A DNA stretch of 64,000 nucleotides. It comes from Atriophallophorus winterbourni (lineage: Eukaryota; Platyhelminthes; Trematoda; Plagiorchiida; Microphallidae). Below the pieces are notes generated by a model. It ran no database searches. It was given only the letters and a program-made list of their open reading frames with translations, and had not been told where the DNA came from. The translations under genes were made by a program, and so were the position numbers. Location: assembly GCA_013407085.1 (NCBI GenBank), contig JACCGJ010010888.1:1-64000 (forward strand), written 5' to 3'. How positions within the stretch are numbered: the stretch's first letter is position 1; each line of letters opens with the position of its first letter. Of this stretch, positions 21,640 through 33,519 are shown piece after piece.

Positions 21640-22880
21640 ATAAAGAGTAATGATTCTCCAATTCTTAATGTTTCTTTATATGCATATATATTTAATCCTA
21701 GGAGCTGAGTTGTCACCATGTGAAAATCTAGGTTGTGAGCAAGAGGTTTCATTAATCCGTTCGGTCCTTAATGATTTACTTTAATTTTCGATACTTCTGA
21801 AGTAACATAAATAAACGCAAGCATTATTGCAGTCCAAATAATCTTCCTACCACACACAGAGAACACTCAGGTAACACAGCCAACACAGATAACCAAGGTG
21901 AACACAGATAAACCTTAACAAAATAAAACGTTCACAACATTTAAACAACCCGTGGACAGCAGATAAGTAGACTGTCCAGCGATGGATTGAGGACGGTCCG
22001 CTATATTATAATTTTATGGAGTGAGGATGTACCGCCACATCGAATAATTTTATGAGATCAGTAGATTATAGTTTGGCTTCAGGTGACGATACATAAATCT
22101 GGAAGATGATAATTTGGGAATTTAATGGGATGCATGTATGGCGCTCGCATGATTTGACGTTTAGATGCTCGTAAAACATTCTATTTACTGCCAACGTAGT
22201 CGTTAATTAGAACGCATATTTCATTCGAGATTTGATTAGACCTAAGTTCTCTTAATCATACAAGCACAATTTCATTTTTTCCTCATTGTTTTCAAGCGCA
22301 TTTGGACCCTGATCCTTGAGTCCTTTCCTGATAATTGGAAACAGCAAAATACCTGTCGTGCAATTAGTGTGATTGATGGAAATGCATGCAAATGTGCCTT
22401 TTGTTCATGATCATGTGTTCAAATGCATTCGACGTATTTGTTACCTCATGAGCTTAAACTGGTTATTAGTACAAACGACATCCCTCGCTGTCTAATATAC
22501 TTACACATTGGGGTGGCAGGTTGACGTTTATCTGGAAAAACAGTGCAAAACATAAAAAAATAATGATTCTCTAATACTTAATGTTTCTTAATATGCATAT
22601 ATATGCAATCCTAGTAGCTGAGTTATCATCATATGAAAATTTAGGTTATGAGCAAGAGGTTTCATTAATCCGTTTTGTACTTAGATATTTACTTCAATTT
22701 CCGATACTTATCAAGAAACATAAATAAACTCAAGCATTATTGCAATCCAAATAATCATCCTAGCACACACAGATAACAGAGTTAGCAAACACAGATAACA
22801 CTCAGGTAATACAGCCAACACAGATAACAAAGGTAAACACAGGTAAAACTTAACACAATAAAACGTTCACAACATGGAAA
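21640..22880 (+). repeat. R1 modules, one tail plus one full unit
   Basis: A partial R1 end (21640-21960) precedes a full R1 (21965-22880), back to back with the next unit. Each ends with an AATAAA signal (about 21810 and 22723) followed by the AACACAGATAAC minisatellite. That is consistent with the C exon being the terminal exon with a 3' untranslated region. Confidence 0.8.
22297..22410 (+). pseudogene. Exon C (R1 type), two cysteines lost
   Basis: A good acceptor (TTTTCAAG, ending 22296) and an open frame to TGA at 22408-22410. The first cysteine is TGG and the third is AGT. The frame past the TGA meets another TGA about 40 codons on. Confidence 0.45.
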
Positions 22881-22887
22881 TACCCAG

Positions 22888-23525
22888 TGAACTGCACAGA
22901 AGTAGACTGTCCAGCGATGGAGTGAGGACGTTCCGCTACATTATAATTTTATGGAGTGAGGATGTACTGCCACATCGAATAATTTTATGATATTAGTAGA
23001 TTATATTTGGGCTCCATGGTGACGATACATAAATCTGACCAATGATTAGTTGGGAATGTACATGGGATGCATGTATGGAGCTCTAGCATGATTTCATGTA
23101 AGGATATTCTTAAAACGTTTTATTTACTACTTACGCTTATTTTATTCGAGATTTGATTAGACCTGTGTTGTCTTAATCATACAAGCACAATTTCTTTTAT
23201 TCATCTTCATCTTTTTCAACCTCATTTGGACCCTGATCCTTAAGTCCTTTCCTAATGAGTGCAAACAGCAAGATACCCGTCGTGCAATTTGTGTGATTGA
23301 TGGAAATGCATGCAAATGTGCCTTTTGTTCATGATCATGTGTTCAAATGCATTCGACGTATTTGTTGCCTCATGAGGTCAAACTGGTTATTCGTACAAAC
23401 GACATCCGACGCCCTCTAATATACTTACATGTTGGTGGTCCAGGTGGAAATTCATCTGGAAAAACAGTGGAAAACATAACGAAAATAATGAATCTCTAAT
23501 TCTTAATGTTTCTTAATATGATTCG
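22888..23525 (+). repeat. R1 module, near-identical partner of 3707-4345
   Basis: Only a few differences from the first copy over about 640 bp, including the shared acceptor loss (AAC) and the shared loss of the second cysteine in exon C. Confidence 0.85.
23221..23334 (+). CDS. Candidate cysteine-rich exon C (R1 type)
   Basis: Same reading as 4040-4153. TGA is at 23332-23334; the frame continues 55 codons to TAA at 23497-23499. Five of six cysteines are kept, and the acceptor AG is mutated. Confidence 0.3.
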   Translation, partial: LIWTLILKSFPNECKQQDTRRAICVIDGNACKCAFCS

Positions 23526-24470
23526 TGGTCAAGCATTAATGACGCTAATGGATGACCAAAGTGATGTTTTGATCACAAACCTAAAAATTACGATGCACCA
23601 CCGGTATCTGGCTGTTTGAGGTCATTAGGTGGAGACAGAAAGTTTACGTTCAAAGAGCCTTGAAACACTGGATAAATGATACACTAGTTTACACTTGCAT
23701 GCTACTGTTGCTTAGGGTTCGTACCTCGAACCTCAATTTTCAAACACAGAATCATATAGTGATTTGTGGTCAAGTACTCAAGGCGCTCCGGGATGACCAA
23801 CGTGATGTGTTGCTCACATGCCCGTAAATTACAATGCACAACCGGTTTCTGGTTGTTTCCCTACATCAGGTAGAGACAGTTACATTAGTATCAGGAAGCC
23901 TTGAAACAGTGAAAAAGTTGTAAACATGTGTATACATGAATGCCACTGTTGCATAAAGTTGGTACAACCAAGCACAATGTTTAAAGATAAAATCCTATAG
24001 CAATTTGTTATCAAGCAATCAAGGCGCTTGTGGATGACCGAAGCGGTGTGTTTCTCACATATTCTGAAATTACACTGCACTACCGGATTCTGGCTGTTTG
24101 CTGTCATCAGTCGGAGGCAGACTTAGTGAGACTTAAAAAAGTTGATAAATGGTAAACAAATGTATATTTGAATGCGACCGCCTCGCAAGGAACGTACAAC
24201 GAACCACGATGCGCAAACACAGAATCACATATTGATTCGTGGTCAAGCACTCATGACGCTAATGGATGAACAAAGTGATGTTTTTCTCACATACACCGAA
24301 ACTACACTACACTACGAGTTTCTAGCTTTTTTTCCGTTAATAAGTGTATACGTTTTGATTGGGTACATTCAGAATTGAAACAGTGGATAGGTGTTAAAAA
24401 AGTGTATTCTTGAATGCCACTGTTGCATAGGGATCGCACAACCAACCATGATGTTCAAACACAGACATAA
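23525..24470 (+). repeat. S array, about four units
   Basis: Unit order and unit-specific variants closely follow those at 4340-5030 and 37815-38750. Confidence 0.85.
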
Positions 24471-25150
24471 ACACACACATAAATATTTTTATATAAATTG
24501 TGATAATAAAATATGACAATAGCCCCCTTATCAAAAAATCCCGCTTTTCAATCTTGGAGCTTCAGCTAATTTTACCAAGATATGCTCGCAAATCCAAAGG
24601 TAAGCACTAGCCCACTTGTAGATAGCGGCCTTGTTAATACGAACTTATCCGCAGTTGAAGAACTTACAATAAATTAAAAGTAAAAAACAATTTCAAATCC
24701 ACTGACCTCGTGTTCCTTGGGCGGCTATCAAGGTGATGTGAGAACTTATAATTATGTTTTTGTACCAATAACAATTTGTTACAAGTTATAATATGATAAT
24801 CTGATTATAATCTGATATTATCTGATAAAACCTAACAAAGTATAACATGATGGGAAATGCTGTGTCATTACACAGTGATTTAACTGATTTTAAGATAAAC
24901 AAAACTTCGTTCTTTTAAGTAAGAAGTTTTGCTATCTGAAATAAATTAGTTCATGTTCACCATGATGCTAGAGAGTGCATTTCTGCGTATTGGTCGGCTC
25001 TTTGTTCAAATTGACTAGCTCACGAACACAATTAAATTATTATTTCTAATCTTTTAATGTTCGGCAAGAGTAATTTATATTATTTTTCGCAAAATGTTGC
25101 AGCAATACTTAAAACTATTATTAAGAGCAATGCTAAAAACTTAGCATGAT
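24470..25150 (+). repeat. D module with decayed D segment
   Basis: The D segment (24516-24599) has lost its AG acceptor and one base, so its frame is broken. The donor AAAG|GTAAGC is intact. Confidence 0.7.
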
Positions 25151-25301
25151 CATTTTCACATTGCCTTTTGGAATTCAGAGAAATGCCATACATTACTGGG
25201 TACACTGATTTATTGATTTCGGTTTGGATAAAACCACTTCGTCCTGGCAGTGAAATTGGCTCGCAAGCTAGAACGATTGGACGAGTGTACAGAATACTCA
25301 T
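25080..25301 (-). other. Minus-strand open frame at the D/F junction
   Basis: A 73-codon frame also open at 33432-33659 and 42312-42542. It contains FIQTEINKSVYPVMYGISLNS and a hydrophobic end. The three copies differ by a modest number of residues. No start methionine is shared by all. Unknown; possibly chance. Confidence 0.2.
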
Positions 25302-27157
25302 TAATGAAACCGTGAAGTTTACCTAGAATTTTTTAATCATTCATACAGATTCAAGTAACCTTTACTCTTGAACAATATAATGAAAAAGAAAAATTATAGG
25401 AAACTGTAGGAATGTATACGGAACAACCTACGCTAACCTTATATATTATTAATCTTATTTTGAAAAGCGCAAGCCCGATTCAGGCAAATTGCCGCGCGGT
25501 GAAATACTGTAATTTTACTAAGATACAGCTAAGATGTTAAGGACTAGTGGCTCTAATAACGATAAAATTAGCATTTACGTGAACGTTGTACTGTCTACGA
25601 AATTGATACCATCAGTAATCTATCGCATGGGTCGTAATTTGGATCGAAACTGTTTCTTTGAAAATACGCTGTTTGTTTTCCCCTTCGAAACGACATGAAA
25701 GCTTCGCACAAACGGTCAAAAGAAAACAAACTGCAATTGAAAGTGCAACAAATTTGCGATCCCGGCATTTCTTACTCACGCAAGCTCAAAATAGGGGCGT
25801 GGATCATACAACAACAAATCTGTCTGGATTCGTGTTGCATAAACACGCACTTCTGTATGCTAAACAGACTGCGGTAGATCCTTGAACATTTTCCCGTCGA
25901 TCATTTACTATAATAATAAGCACATATATACACTCGAACCCACACTATGCTTCCCAACATGGCTGCAAATTGTTATTTTAAATTAAGCTATTTATATCGT
26001 TTTTTTTCAAAAAAGACAAGCATTTTATTGTTATTATACAACACTACAGGATGATGGTATTTATAAAAATGTATAGAATATAATACTAGAGGAATGGTGA
26101 ATATCAAAAATGATATTCTTTTATGCATGTGTTAGCCCAACGTCGCTCAAAACAACGCCAGGCCAGAAGAGCGAACCCTTTTTGATGTAGGGTTTTCCAA
26201 AGAAATTTGGCACGTACGGCAAACAAATGGCGCTGACATTTTATAACAGAATCGAGAGACTTAAAGGGATAATGTATATCCGCGTTTCATTTCCATGACA
26301 CAAACATCAAACATGTTTATCAGTTGATGTCTTTTGGCTGGATTATATTGCGTCTTATCCTAATTAAGGTGAATTCACATACACCCAGATGTTGGAATCG
26401 TTCGGTCTACAAAACATAACAAAGTCCCATTACCGATTTTGGTGCTTTGTGATATTTTGTATCGAAGACCGCTATATTGTTTTCTCTTTTAAGTTGCAGA
26501 AACCTCTTCTGCATTTTCCGTCGTATGGTGAATGAATACGTTAATTATCATTGTTAATGTAAGTAGCGAGAATCTTCAAAATGTTATACGAAAGACACCT
26601 ATCAATCCGGCGCCGTGTCAATATATATTGTCGCAGTTCTCGTGCACTCCACGTTTTCAACAAACCATACGTCAAGATAATTTTCCAAATAGCTTCCTAT
26701 CGAATCTTCAGTTGCCAATAGTTATGATAATGAGAAGGTCTTTTCAAGATGGGCCATGGTGAATGCCAAAACGTTCTTGGCAAATTCACGCTGCATGACC
26801 TCAATAACAATGAATTGCATGACGGCAGATCGGCAGCTTACTTTGAATATGTTCAACGAAAATGGAATTTTGAATAGAAATAACAAATATATAATGTAAC
26901 TTCAACGTTTAATATTAATCGGTTTTATTGGGTTTGTGAATTACGATGTCATCTGAAAAAAAGGAGCTACTTACTTTGAATATCAGGTTCCTGACTTAAT
27001 TTCATCCTCAACCGATCAATGACTGTCGGTGTGGCTGAAATCAAATTTAATTTGCTTCAATAAATCATGGCCTAATATGTTATAATGAAGGCATTTTTTA
27101 TTAAAAACGTGAGTCCTATTGATAAAACGATTGTGATATCGATTATGAGTTTATCTC

Positions 27158-27158
<1 letters not shown>
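25150..27158 (+). repeat. F module, copy 2
   Basis: Homologous to 16200-18260. No gene supported. Confidence 0.75.
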
Positions 27159-27197
<39 letters not shown>

Positions 27198-27245
27198 TAT
27201 TATATATATATATATAACATATTATATATATATATCTATATTATA
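27158..27245. repeat. TA microsatellite
   Basis: About 85 bp of almost pure TA dinucleotides with small interruptions. It sits at the same place as the AT runs at 18240, 35564 and 44450 in the other F modules, so this spot expands independently in each copy. Confidence 0.9.
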
Positions 27246-27400
27246 TCTGCAAGAAAATAATGTCAAGAAAAGGTATAATCATTGTAATTCACTATTTCCT
27301 ACCATATCAGCCCTTCTTAAACATAGACAATCAATGTGTTTTTTTTTTCGCGAACCTAACATTAATCATTTTAACCTACCCTCACACATTTTTCCTACAG

Positions 27401-27466
27401 CCGCAGTCTCAAAACCATCACTCCTGATTATTTTCAGTAGTTTATAATTATTTGCACTCGATTCAG
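27401..27466 (+). other. 66-nt exon-like segment, copy 3
   Basis: Acceptor TTTTTCCTACAG ending 27400, donor TTCAG|GTAACG at 27467, exactly 66 nt, one TGA at the shared codon. Confidence 0.45.
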
Positions 27467-27880
27467 GTAACGAAACATCCTTGTTTTCAGAAACTGAATT
27501 TATAATATTCAAAATCATTTAAACCATTGAAAAATCGGTTTCCTAAAGGTTTCAATGTTGAAACAATTCAATATAACATATGGCATTCCATAAGTTTGTT
27601 TGCTTCCTAAATCGCATGAACGATGTACATATTCAGAAAGACGGTAAGATGTATGTGTTCGCTAAAGATATTGAAAATGTAGGCGCTTAGTTGTAATTCT
27701 AATTGTGTTTTACTGCAGAACAAACGCAATGCATTGCACAAAAAGCTTCTCAAAATGGACTTCCGCTGAATTTTACAAATCGTTAAATAATACAGGTTGG
27801 ATACAATCACGAATGTTCACATGTGTACTAACATTGAGAACAATGACAAGGTTGTAGAACTGAAGATACTAACGTAGGTA

Positions 27881-28063
27881 TTAGGTTTCTGGTAGATTTA
27901 TGAACGCTATACAATTTTCAGCGTCTTCTAGACATGTTACGACAATGTCCTGAAAGACTTTTAGGAAAGCATTTAGTCGAATAATGAAAATGAATACACG
28001 CAATTTTTCTTTGATCTGCTCACCCGTGGAAACGATTGCATCAACTAATATGTTGCTAATCAC
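27881..28063 (-). other. G module minus-strand frame, copy
   Basis: Same frame as 18930-19115, open, with about ten residue differences. Confidence 0.2.
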
Positions 28064-28079
28064 TGTTTACAGAATGTAC

Positions 28080-29935
28080 AATTTAAGCTTGTCGAAGGCT
28101 TTTTCATTTTAATATGCGCTGAGCGATTGGGCCGGCAATCAGTGATTAAACCGAACAACGTAATTAATTATTGCGAAATGCTGTGAAATTAAACATAAAT
28201 TTAAATGATTGCACGATAAACTAAACGTTGTTCTTTTATGTATCAAGTTCGTTATTTGAATTCTGACGATGAAAACTCTCGAAAACCTAAAAAGTTAGCA
28301 CATTTTGAGAATAAAATGACTTTAATAGGTATGATTCATCAAACCAATGATTCTAATCGTATTGATTTGGGAAACAACTGGAGTCGTTAGCCAGACCTGT
28401 AAAGCATATTGGCAAAAGAGACCGTAATTAATTTAACGATCGAGAGTTGTTGAATTAACTATTTAGAAAGTTAAATATACAGACAAGGGTTATAAAATTT
28501 GAACTTATTTACGGCTACATGTCTTGTATGTCAGACCAAATACGACTATGATAAATGGATGTACACAACACTTCAATTGTATCAAAACAGACTAACCTTT
28601 TTGATTCTCTGTCGACACAGCTAGTTGATTCAAAAGATTGATACGAATTATCAGATGTGAATGCGACTAAAAGTTCCACCTAATAGCATGCCAATGAGAC
28701 ACGCACAATATTGCCGGGGCCAGCCGAGGTACATGAACAAACCACGATTATTGCTAAACGGTAAAGCTGTTTCGCGACATGAACATTGAAACAAGAATAA
28801 TGACTACAAGGGATTCGAACGGAAAAGAAAAAAATTAATCGCGCAAATTCCTTTGAAGTGAAAATAAGCAATAATTATCTGTAATGATTTTCGGAGACAT
28901 TTTAATTGTAAAACCCCGTTGTAGTAGCTTTGGTTTTGTCCAGCATCAAGATCGCAATACAACACAGAAATACAATCATGTTCAGTGAACATGTTTCATT
29001 GAAATTTGGGAGCTTGGTTCGCGAACCAAACGTGTAATATCTTTAGGTCTGATGGTTTCCAAACACAACAACGTACAAACTTTAAATCTTGGTTCCAGGT
29101 CGTATCTCAGTCTATTCGAAACACGTAACTCGCTGGAATCTTGGAAGTTGGTACAATTACTTCGAATATGTTTGCAAACATGTGTGCATGAACGTTTTGT
29201 GTTTCAATACGATGGTTTCAGCCGAACATTTATATGAACAAATGGCTTGGTATCCTTACCATTTTCATGTCAGAGCAGTTTATGTGCGCACGATACTATG
29301 TTTGATATATAACAGTTAAACGTTCGCGATGATTGACCTGCCAAAATGTATATTTTGTCTGATTTGCATTAAAGACTATATTTTCGAGTTTTCTGTGGTT
29401 TTACTGGTAAACCAGAAGTTCTTTTCTTCTACTAAAATTACAACTGGTGTCCTTATTGTTTTGTATGCACATCTATACGCTCGATATGCAATCCTCTAGC
29501 TTGTAATGCATAACAATGTTCTATGCAAATGAACCCACGTTTGGTTTTTTTCATCCAACTTTACAGACTTAGCATGCGTAAAAAATATTTTCATCATTTA
29601 GGATCGATTTTGCATCCGCGATCAAGATTTCTCATAATTTTCGTGATTGGTTTCAAGCAGTTGAGACACGTGACTGAATTCAGCTTAGTCGGATCATCTT
29701 TCTCACAGTTAACACGTGGTTCGCGAACAGTAAATTGTTTTTAAAAAGGCTCATTTGTATCCATTTTTACCACACAATCCAACCGGGATTGTAAGCTAAA
29801 GAGTTAAGTAAATCGATACGCCACGGTTTGTTCAGTGTACTTTTGATAATAATATATCAAAATACACTACAAACGATTACTTCGGTCACAGCCACAGGCA
29901 AAAAGGGAATATCAATCACTTAATCGTGATTCCGT
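28080..29935 (+). repeat. H module, copy 2
   Basis: Partner of 19140-20885. It contains one extra 127-bp segment (28748-28874) absent from copy 1. Confidence 0.75.
28748..28874. mobile_element. 127-bp insertion with short inverted ends
   Basis: Copy 1 of the H module lacks this segment at the matching place (about 19811). The ends read TTATTGCT and AGCAATAA, an 8-bp inverted pair. That suggests a small non-autonomous DNA element, but the left end word also occurs in the empty copy, so the boundary is uncertain and no clear target duplication is visible. Confidence 0.3.
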
Positions 29936-29937
29936 GT

Positions 29938-30100
29938 TTGCGGAGCGAGTTTTAGATACGGGTCCTAGCTCTGATCAAGACAATGTGGAAATATTGACAC
30001 TGGGTAGTAAACATCATCCAATTTTTAGTCAGTTCGACTGGCAAATATTACAGTGGACGGAGCAATCTAGAAAACGGCATTGATGAGAAGCTAAATAGTT
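29938..30100 (+). mobile_element. Penelope-like relic, copy 2
   Basis: Almost identical to 20890-21060 (see that entry), although the sequence just upstream of both is clearly diverged. Confidence 0.4.
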
Positions 30101-30332
30101 GTTATTCACCTCATACATACTAGTTGATTCGATATTCGTTTTCTTCGAAATAGCTCAACATTAGCGCCATTTGTAATTTTTTCACGAATGTATGGCGCTG
30201 TGATCACTATTAATGTATTGACCTAAATATGAAATATGTATAAAATTGACCACTGATCGTGGTAATTTCTACGAAACGTTAACCAACGTAGACGTAATAC
30301 AAATTGGTAGGCTGTAAGTTAATTTTAGTCGT

Positions 30333-30548
30333 GTGTCGACCACCACTTTAGTATATCACCTTGTATTGACTGTGGCCATTTTCTTGCCGATCTATCTATA
30401 CGGCACTCACATTTGTCAGCATTATGAATGCACGATAGGTCTTAAACATAAACCAGTTGATTTTCATGTCATATGCCATAATGTTCTGAGTGCACAAACG
30501 TATCATGATGACACCCACGCTCCGCTTCCAAACGCGATAGCTCACTAA
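30333..30548 (+). CDS. Exon B reading frame fused to upstream sequence
   Basis: A deletion has removed the acceptor and first codons of exon B and joined it in frame to upstream sequence. This gives a 71-codon open frame whose first half is hydrophobic (LVLTVAIFLPIYLY) and whose second half is the three-cysteine B sequence, ending in TAA. It has no ATG at its start, so translation from this fusion is uncertain. Confidence 0.3.
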   Translation: MSTTTLVYHLVLTVAIFLPIYLYGTHICQHYECTIGLKHKPVDFHVICHNVLSAQTYHDDTHAPLPNAIAH

Positions 30549-30559
30549 GTCTCAGTCAG

Positions 30560-31260
30560 AGGTTGTCGTTAATCATAACACATATTTAATTCGAGATTTG
30601 ATTAGACCTATGTTCTATACTTTATACAAGCGCAATTTATTTATTTCTTTCATCTTTTTCAACCGCATGTGGACATTGATCCTTCAGTCCTTTCCTAATG
30701 AGTGCAAACAGCGAGATACCTGTCGTGCAATATGTGTGTGTGATGCACATGCATGCAAATGTACCTTTTGCTCATGATTATGTGTTCAAATGCATTCGAC
30801 GTATTTGTTACCTCATGAGCGTAAACTGGTTATTCGTACAAACGACATCCGACGCTCTCTGATATACTTACTTGATGATGGTCCAAATGCAACTTTATCT
30901 GGAAAAGCTGTGGAAAACATAAAGAAAATAATGATTCTCTAATTCATAATATGCATATATATGTAATCCTAGGAGCTGAGTTATCATCATATGAAAATTT
31001 AGGTTTTGAGCAAGAGGTTTCATTAATCCGTTTTGTCCTTAAATATTTACTTTAATTTTCGACACTTATAAAGGAAGATAAATAAACTCAAGCATTATTG
31101 CAATCCAAATAATCCTCCTAGCACACACAGATAACAGAGTTAGCAATCACAGATAACACTCGGGTAACACAGCCAACACAGAAAACCAAGGAAAATACAG
31201 GTTAACCTCAACACAATTGAACGTTCACAACATGGAAACGCACCGTGAACTGCACAGAAG
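30560..31260 (+). repeat. R1 module
   Basis: A full unit with exon C, AATAAA at about 31081 and the minisatellite end at 31120-31205. Confidence 0.8.
30664..30777 (+). CDS. Candidate cysteine-rich exon C, all cysteines kept
   Basis: Open from the exon start (acceptor AG mutated to AC) to TGA at 30775-30777. All six family cysteines are present at C-x5-C-x3-C-x7-C-x-C-x2-C, plus one extra two residues after the third. The frame continues exactly 55 codons past the TGA to TAA at 30940-30942. It is one of the two copies (with 49540) that keep every family cysteine at the standard spacing. Confidence 0.4.
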   Translation, partial: RMWTLILQSFPNECKQRDTCRAICVCDAHACKCTFCS

Positions 31261-32020
31261 TAGACTGTTCATCGATGGATTGAGGATGTTCTGCTACATT
31301 ATAATTTTATGGAGTGATGATGTTCCACCACATCGAATAATTTTGTGAGATTAGTAGATTATATTTGGGCTTCATGGTGACGATACATAAATCTGACCAA
31401 TGATTAGTTGGGAATTTACATACGATACATGTATGGAGCTCGCATGATTTGAAGTAAGGATATTCTTAAAACGTTTTATTTACTACGTAGGTTGTCGTTA
31501 ATTAGAACGCTTATTTCATTCGAGATTTGATTAGACCCGTGTTCTCTTAATCATACAAGCACTATGTCTTTTATTCTTCTTTATCTTTTTCAAGCGCATG
31601 TGGACCCTGATCCTTAAGTACTTTCCTAATGAGTGCAAACAGCAAGATGCCTGTCGTGCAATTTGTGTGACTGATGGAAATGCACGCAAATGTGCCTTTT
31701 TTCATGCCCATGTGTTCAAATGCATCCGACTAATTTGTTAGCTCATGAGCTTAATCTCGTTATTCGTACAAACGACATCCGACGCTGTCTAATATACTTA
31801 CATGTTGGTGGTCCAGGTGGAAGTTTATATGGAAAAACTGTGGAAAACATAACGAAAATAATGATTCTCTAATTCTTAATGTTCCTAATATGCATATATA
31901 TGTAATCCTAGGAGCTGAGTTATCATCATACGAAAATTTAGGTTGTGAGCAACAGGTTTCATTAATTCGTTTTGTCCTTTAAGATTCACTTGAATTTTCG
32001 ATACTTATAAAGAAACATTA
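31260..32020 (+). repeat. R1 module
   Basis: Fused to an S array at about 32020 inside the region that would carry AATAAA, a different junction from those at 4340, 23525 and 37815. Confidence 0.8.
31595..31872 (+). pseudogene. Exon C, frameshifted
   Basis: Good acceptor (ATCTTTTTCAAG, ending 31594). The fourth cysteine is CGC, and one base is lost in the TTTTGTTCATG word near 31700. Past the shift, the original frame is open to TAA at 31870-31872 and carries a cysteine codon (TGC) at the position of the usual TGA. Confidence 0.5.
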
Positions 32021-32815
32021 ATGGAACAGTGGAATGTGGTAAACAAGTGTGTACTTGAATGCCACTGTTTAATAGGGTTCGTAAAACGAACGACGACGTT
32101 CAAACACTTAATCAAATAGTCATTTGTGGTCAAGCATTCAAGGCGCTTATGGATACCAACGTGATGTGTTGCTCACATGCCCGTAAATTACATTGCAAAA
32201 CCGGTTTCTGGTTGTTTCCCTTTATCAGGTGGAGACAGTAAGATTAGTATCAAGGAGCCCTGCAACAGTGGGAAAGTTGTGAACAAGTGTATACATGAAT
32301 GCCACTGTTGCATAGGTTTGGTACAACCAACCACTGTGTTCAAAGACAAAATCCTATAGCAATTTGTTGTCAAGCACTCGAGGCGCTTGTGGATGACCAA
32401 AGGGGTGTTTCTCACATCTTCTGAAATTAAAATGCACTTTCGGATTCTTTCTGTTTGCTGTCATCAGGCGAAGGCAGACTTGGTGAGACTTAAAACAGTT
32501 GATAAATGCTAAACAAATGTATAATTGAATGCCACTGGCTCGCAAGGAACATACAACCAACCACGATGCTCAAACACAGAATCACATAGTGAGTTGTGGT
32601 CAAGCACTCAAGGCGCTTATGGATGAACAAAGCGATGTGTTGCTCACATCCCCCGAAATTACACTACAATACGGGTTTCTGGCTGTTTGCCGTTATTAAG
32701 TGTATATGTTTCGATTAGTTACATTGAGAATTGAAACAGTGGACATGTGTTAAATAAATGTTTTCTTGAATGATACTGTTGCATAGGCATCGCACAACCA
32801 ACCCTGATGTTGAAA
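32020..32815 (+). repeat. S array, about three and a half units
   Basis: As at 600-1530. Opens mid-unit at GGAACAGTGGAATGTGG. Confidence 0.85.
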
Positions 32816-32869
32816 CACAGAAATAAACACACATAAATATTTTTATATAAATTGTAATAATAAAATAAG

Positions 32870-32955
32870 ACAATTGCCCCCTCATTAAAAAAATCTCGTG
32901 TGTTCAATCTTAGAGCTTCAGCTAAATGTACCAAGAAATGCTCGCAAAACCAAAG
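32870..32955 (+). other. Exon-like segment D, one-base insertion
   Basis: AG acceptor and a strong AAAG|GTAAGC donor, but 86 nt because of an extra A near 32888, which shifts the frame. Confidence 0.35.
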
Positions 32956-33519
32956 GTAAGCACTAGCCCACTTGTAGATAGCGGCCTTGTTAATAAGAAC
33001 TAAACCGCAGTTGAAAAACGTACGATAAATTAAAAGTAAAAAACAATTTCAAATTCACTGACCTTGTCTTCCTTGGGCGGCTAATAAGGTGATTGGAGAA
33101 CTTATAATTATGTTTTTGTACCAATAACAATTTGTTACAGGTCATAATATGATAAACTGATTATAATCTAATATTATCTGATAAAACCGAACAAAGTATA
33201 TCATGATGGGAAATGCTGTGTCATTACACAGAGATTAAACTGATTGTAAGATAAGCAAAACTTCGTTGTTTCAAGTAACAAGTTTTGCTATCCGAAATAA
33301 ATTACTTTATGTTAACCATGATGCTAGATAGTGGATTTCTGCTTATTGGTCTGTTCTTTGTTCAAATTGATTAGCTCACGAACACAAAGTAAATTATTAT
33401 TTCTAATCTTCTAATGTTCGGCGAGACTAATTTATATTATTTTTAGGCAAAAGGTTGCAGCACAACTTGAATCTATTATTAACAGCAATGCTAAAATCTG
33501 AGCATGATCATTTTCAAAT

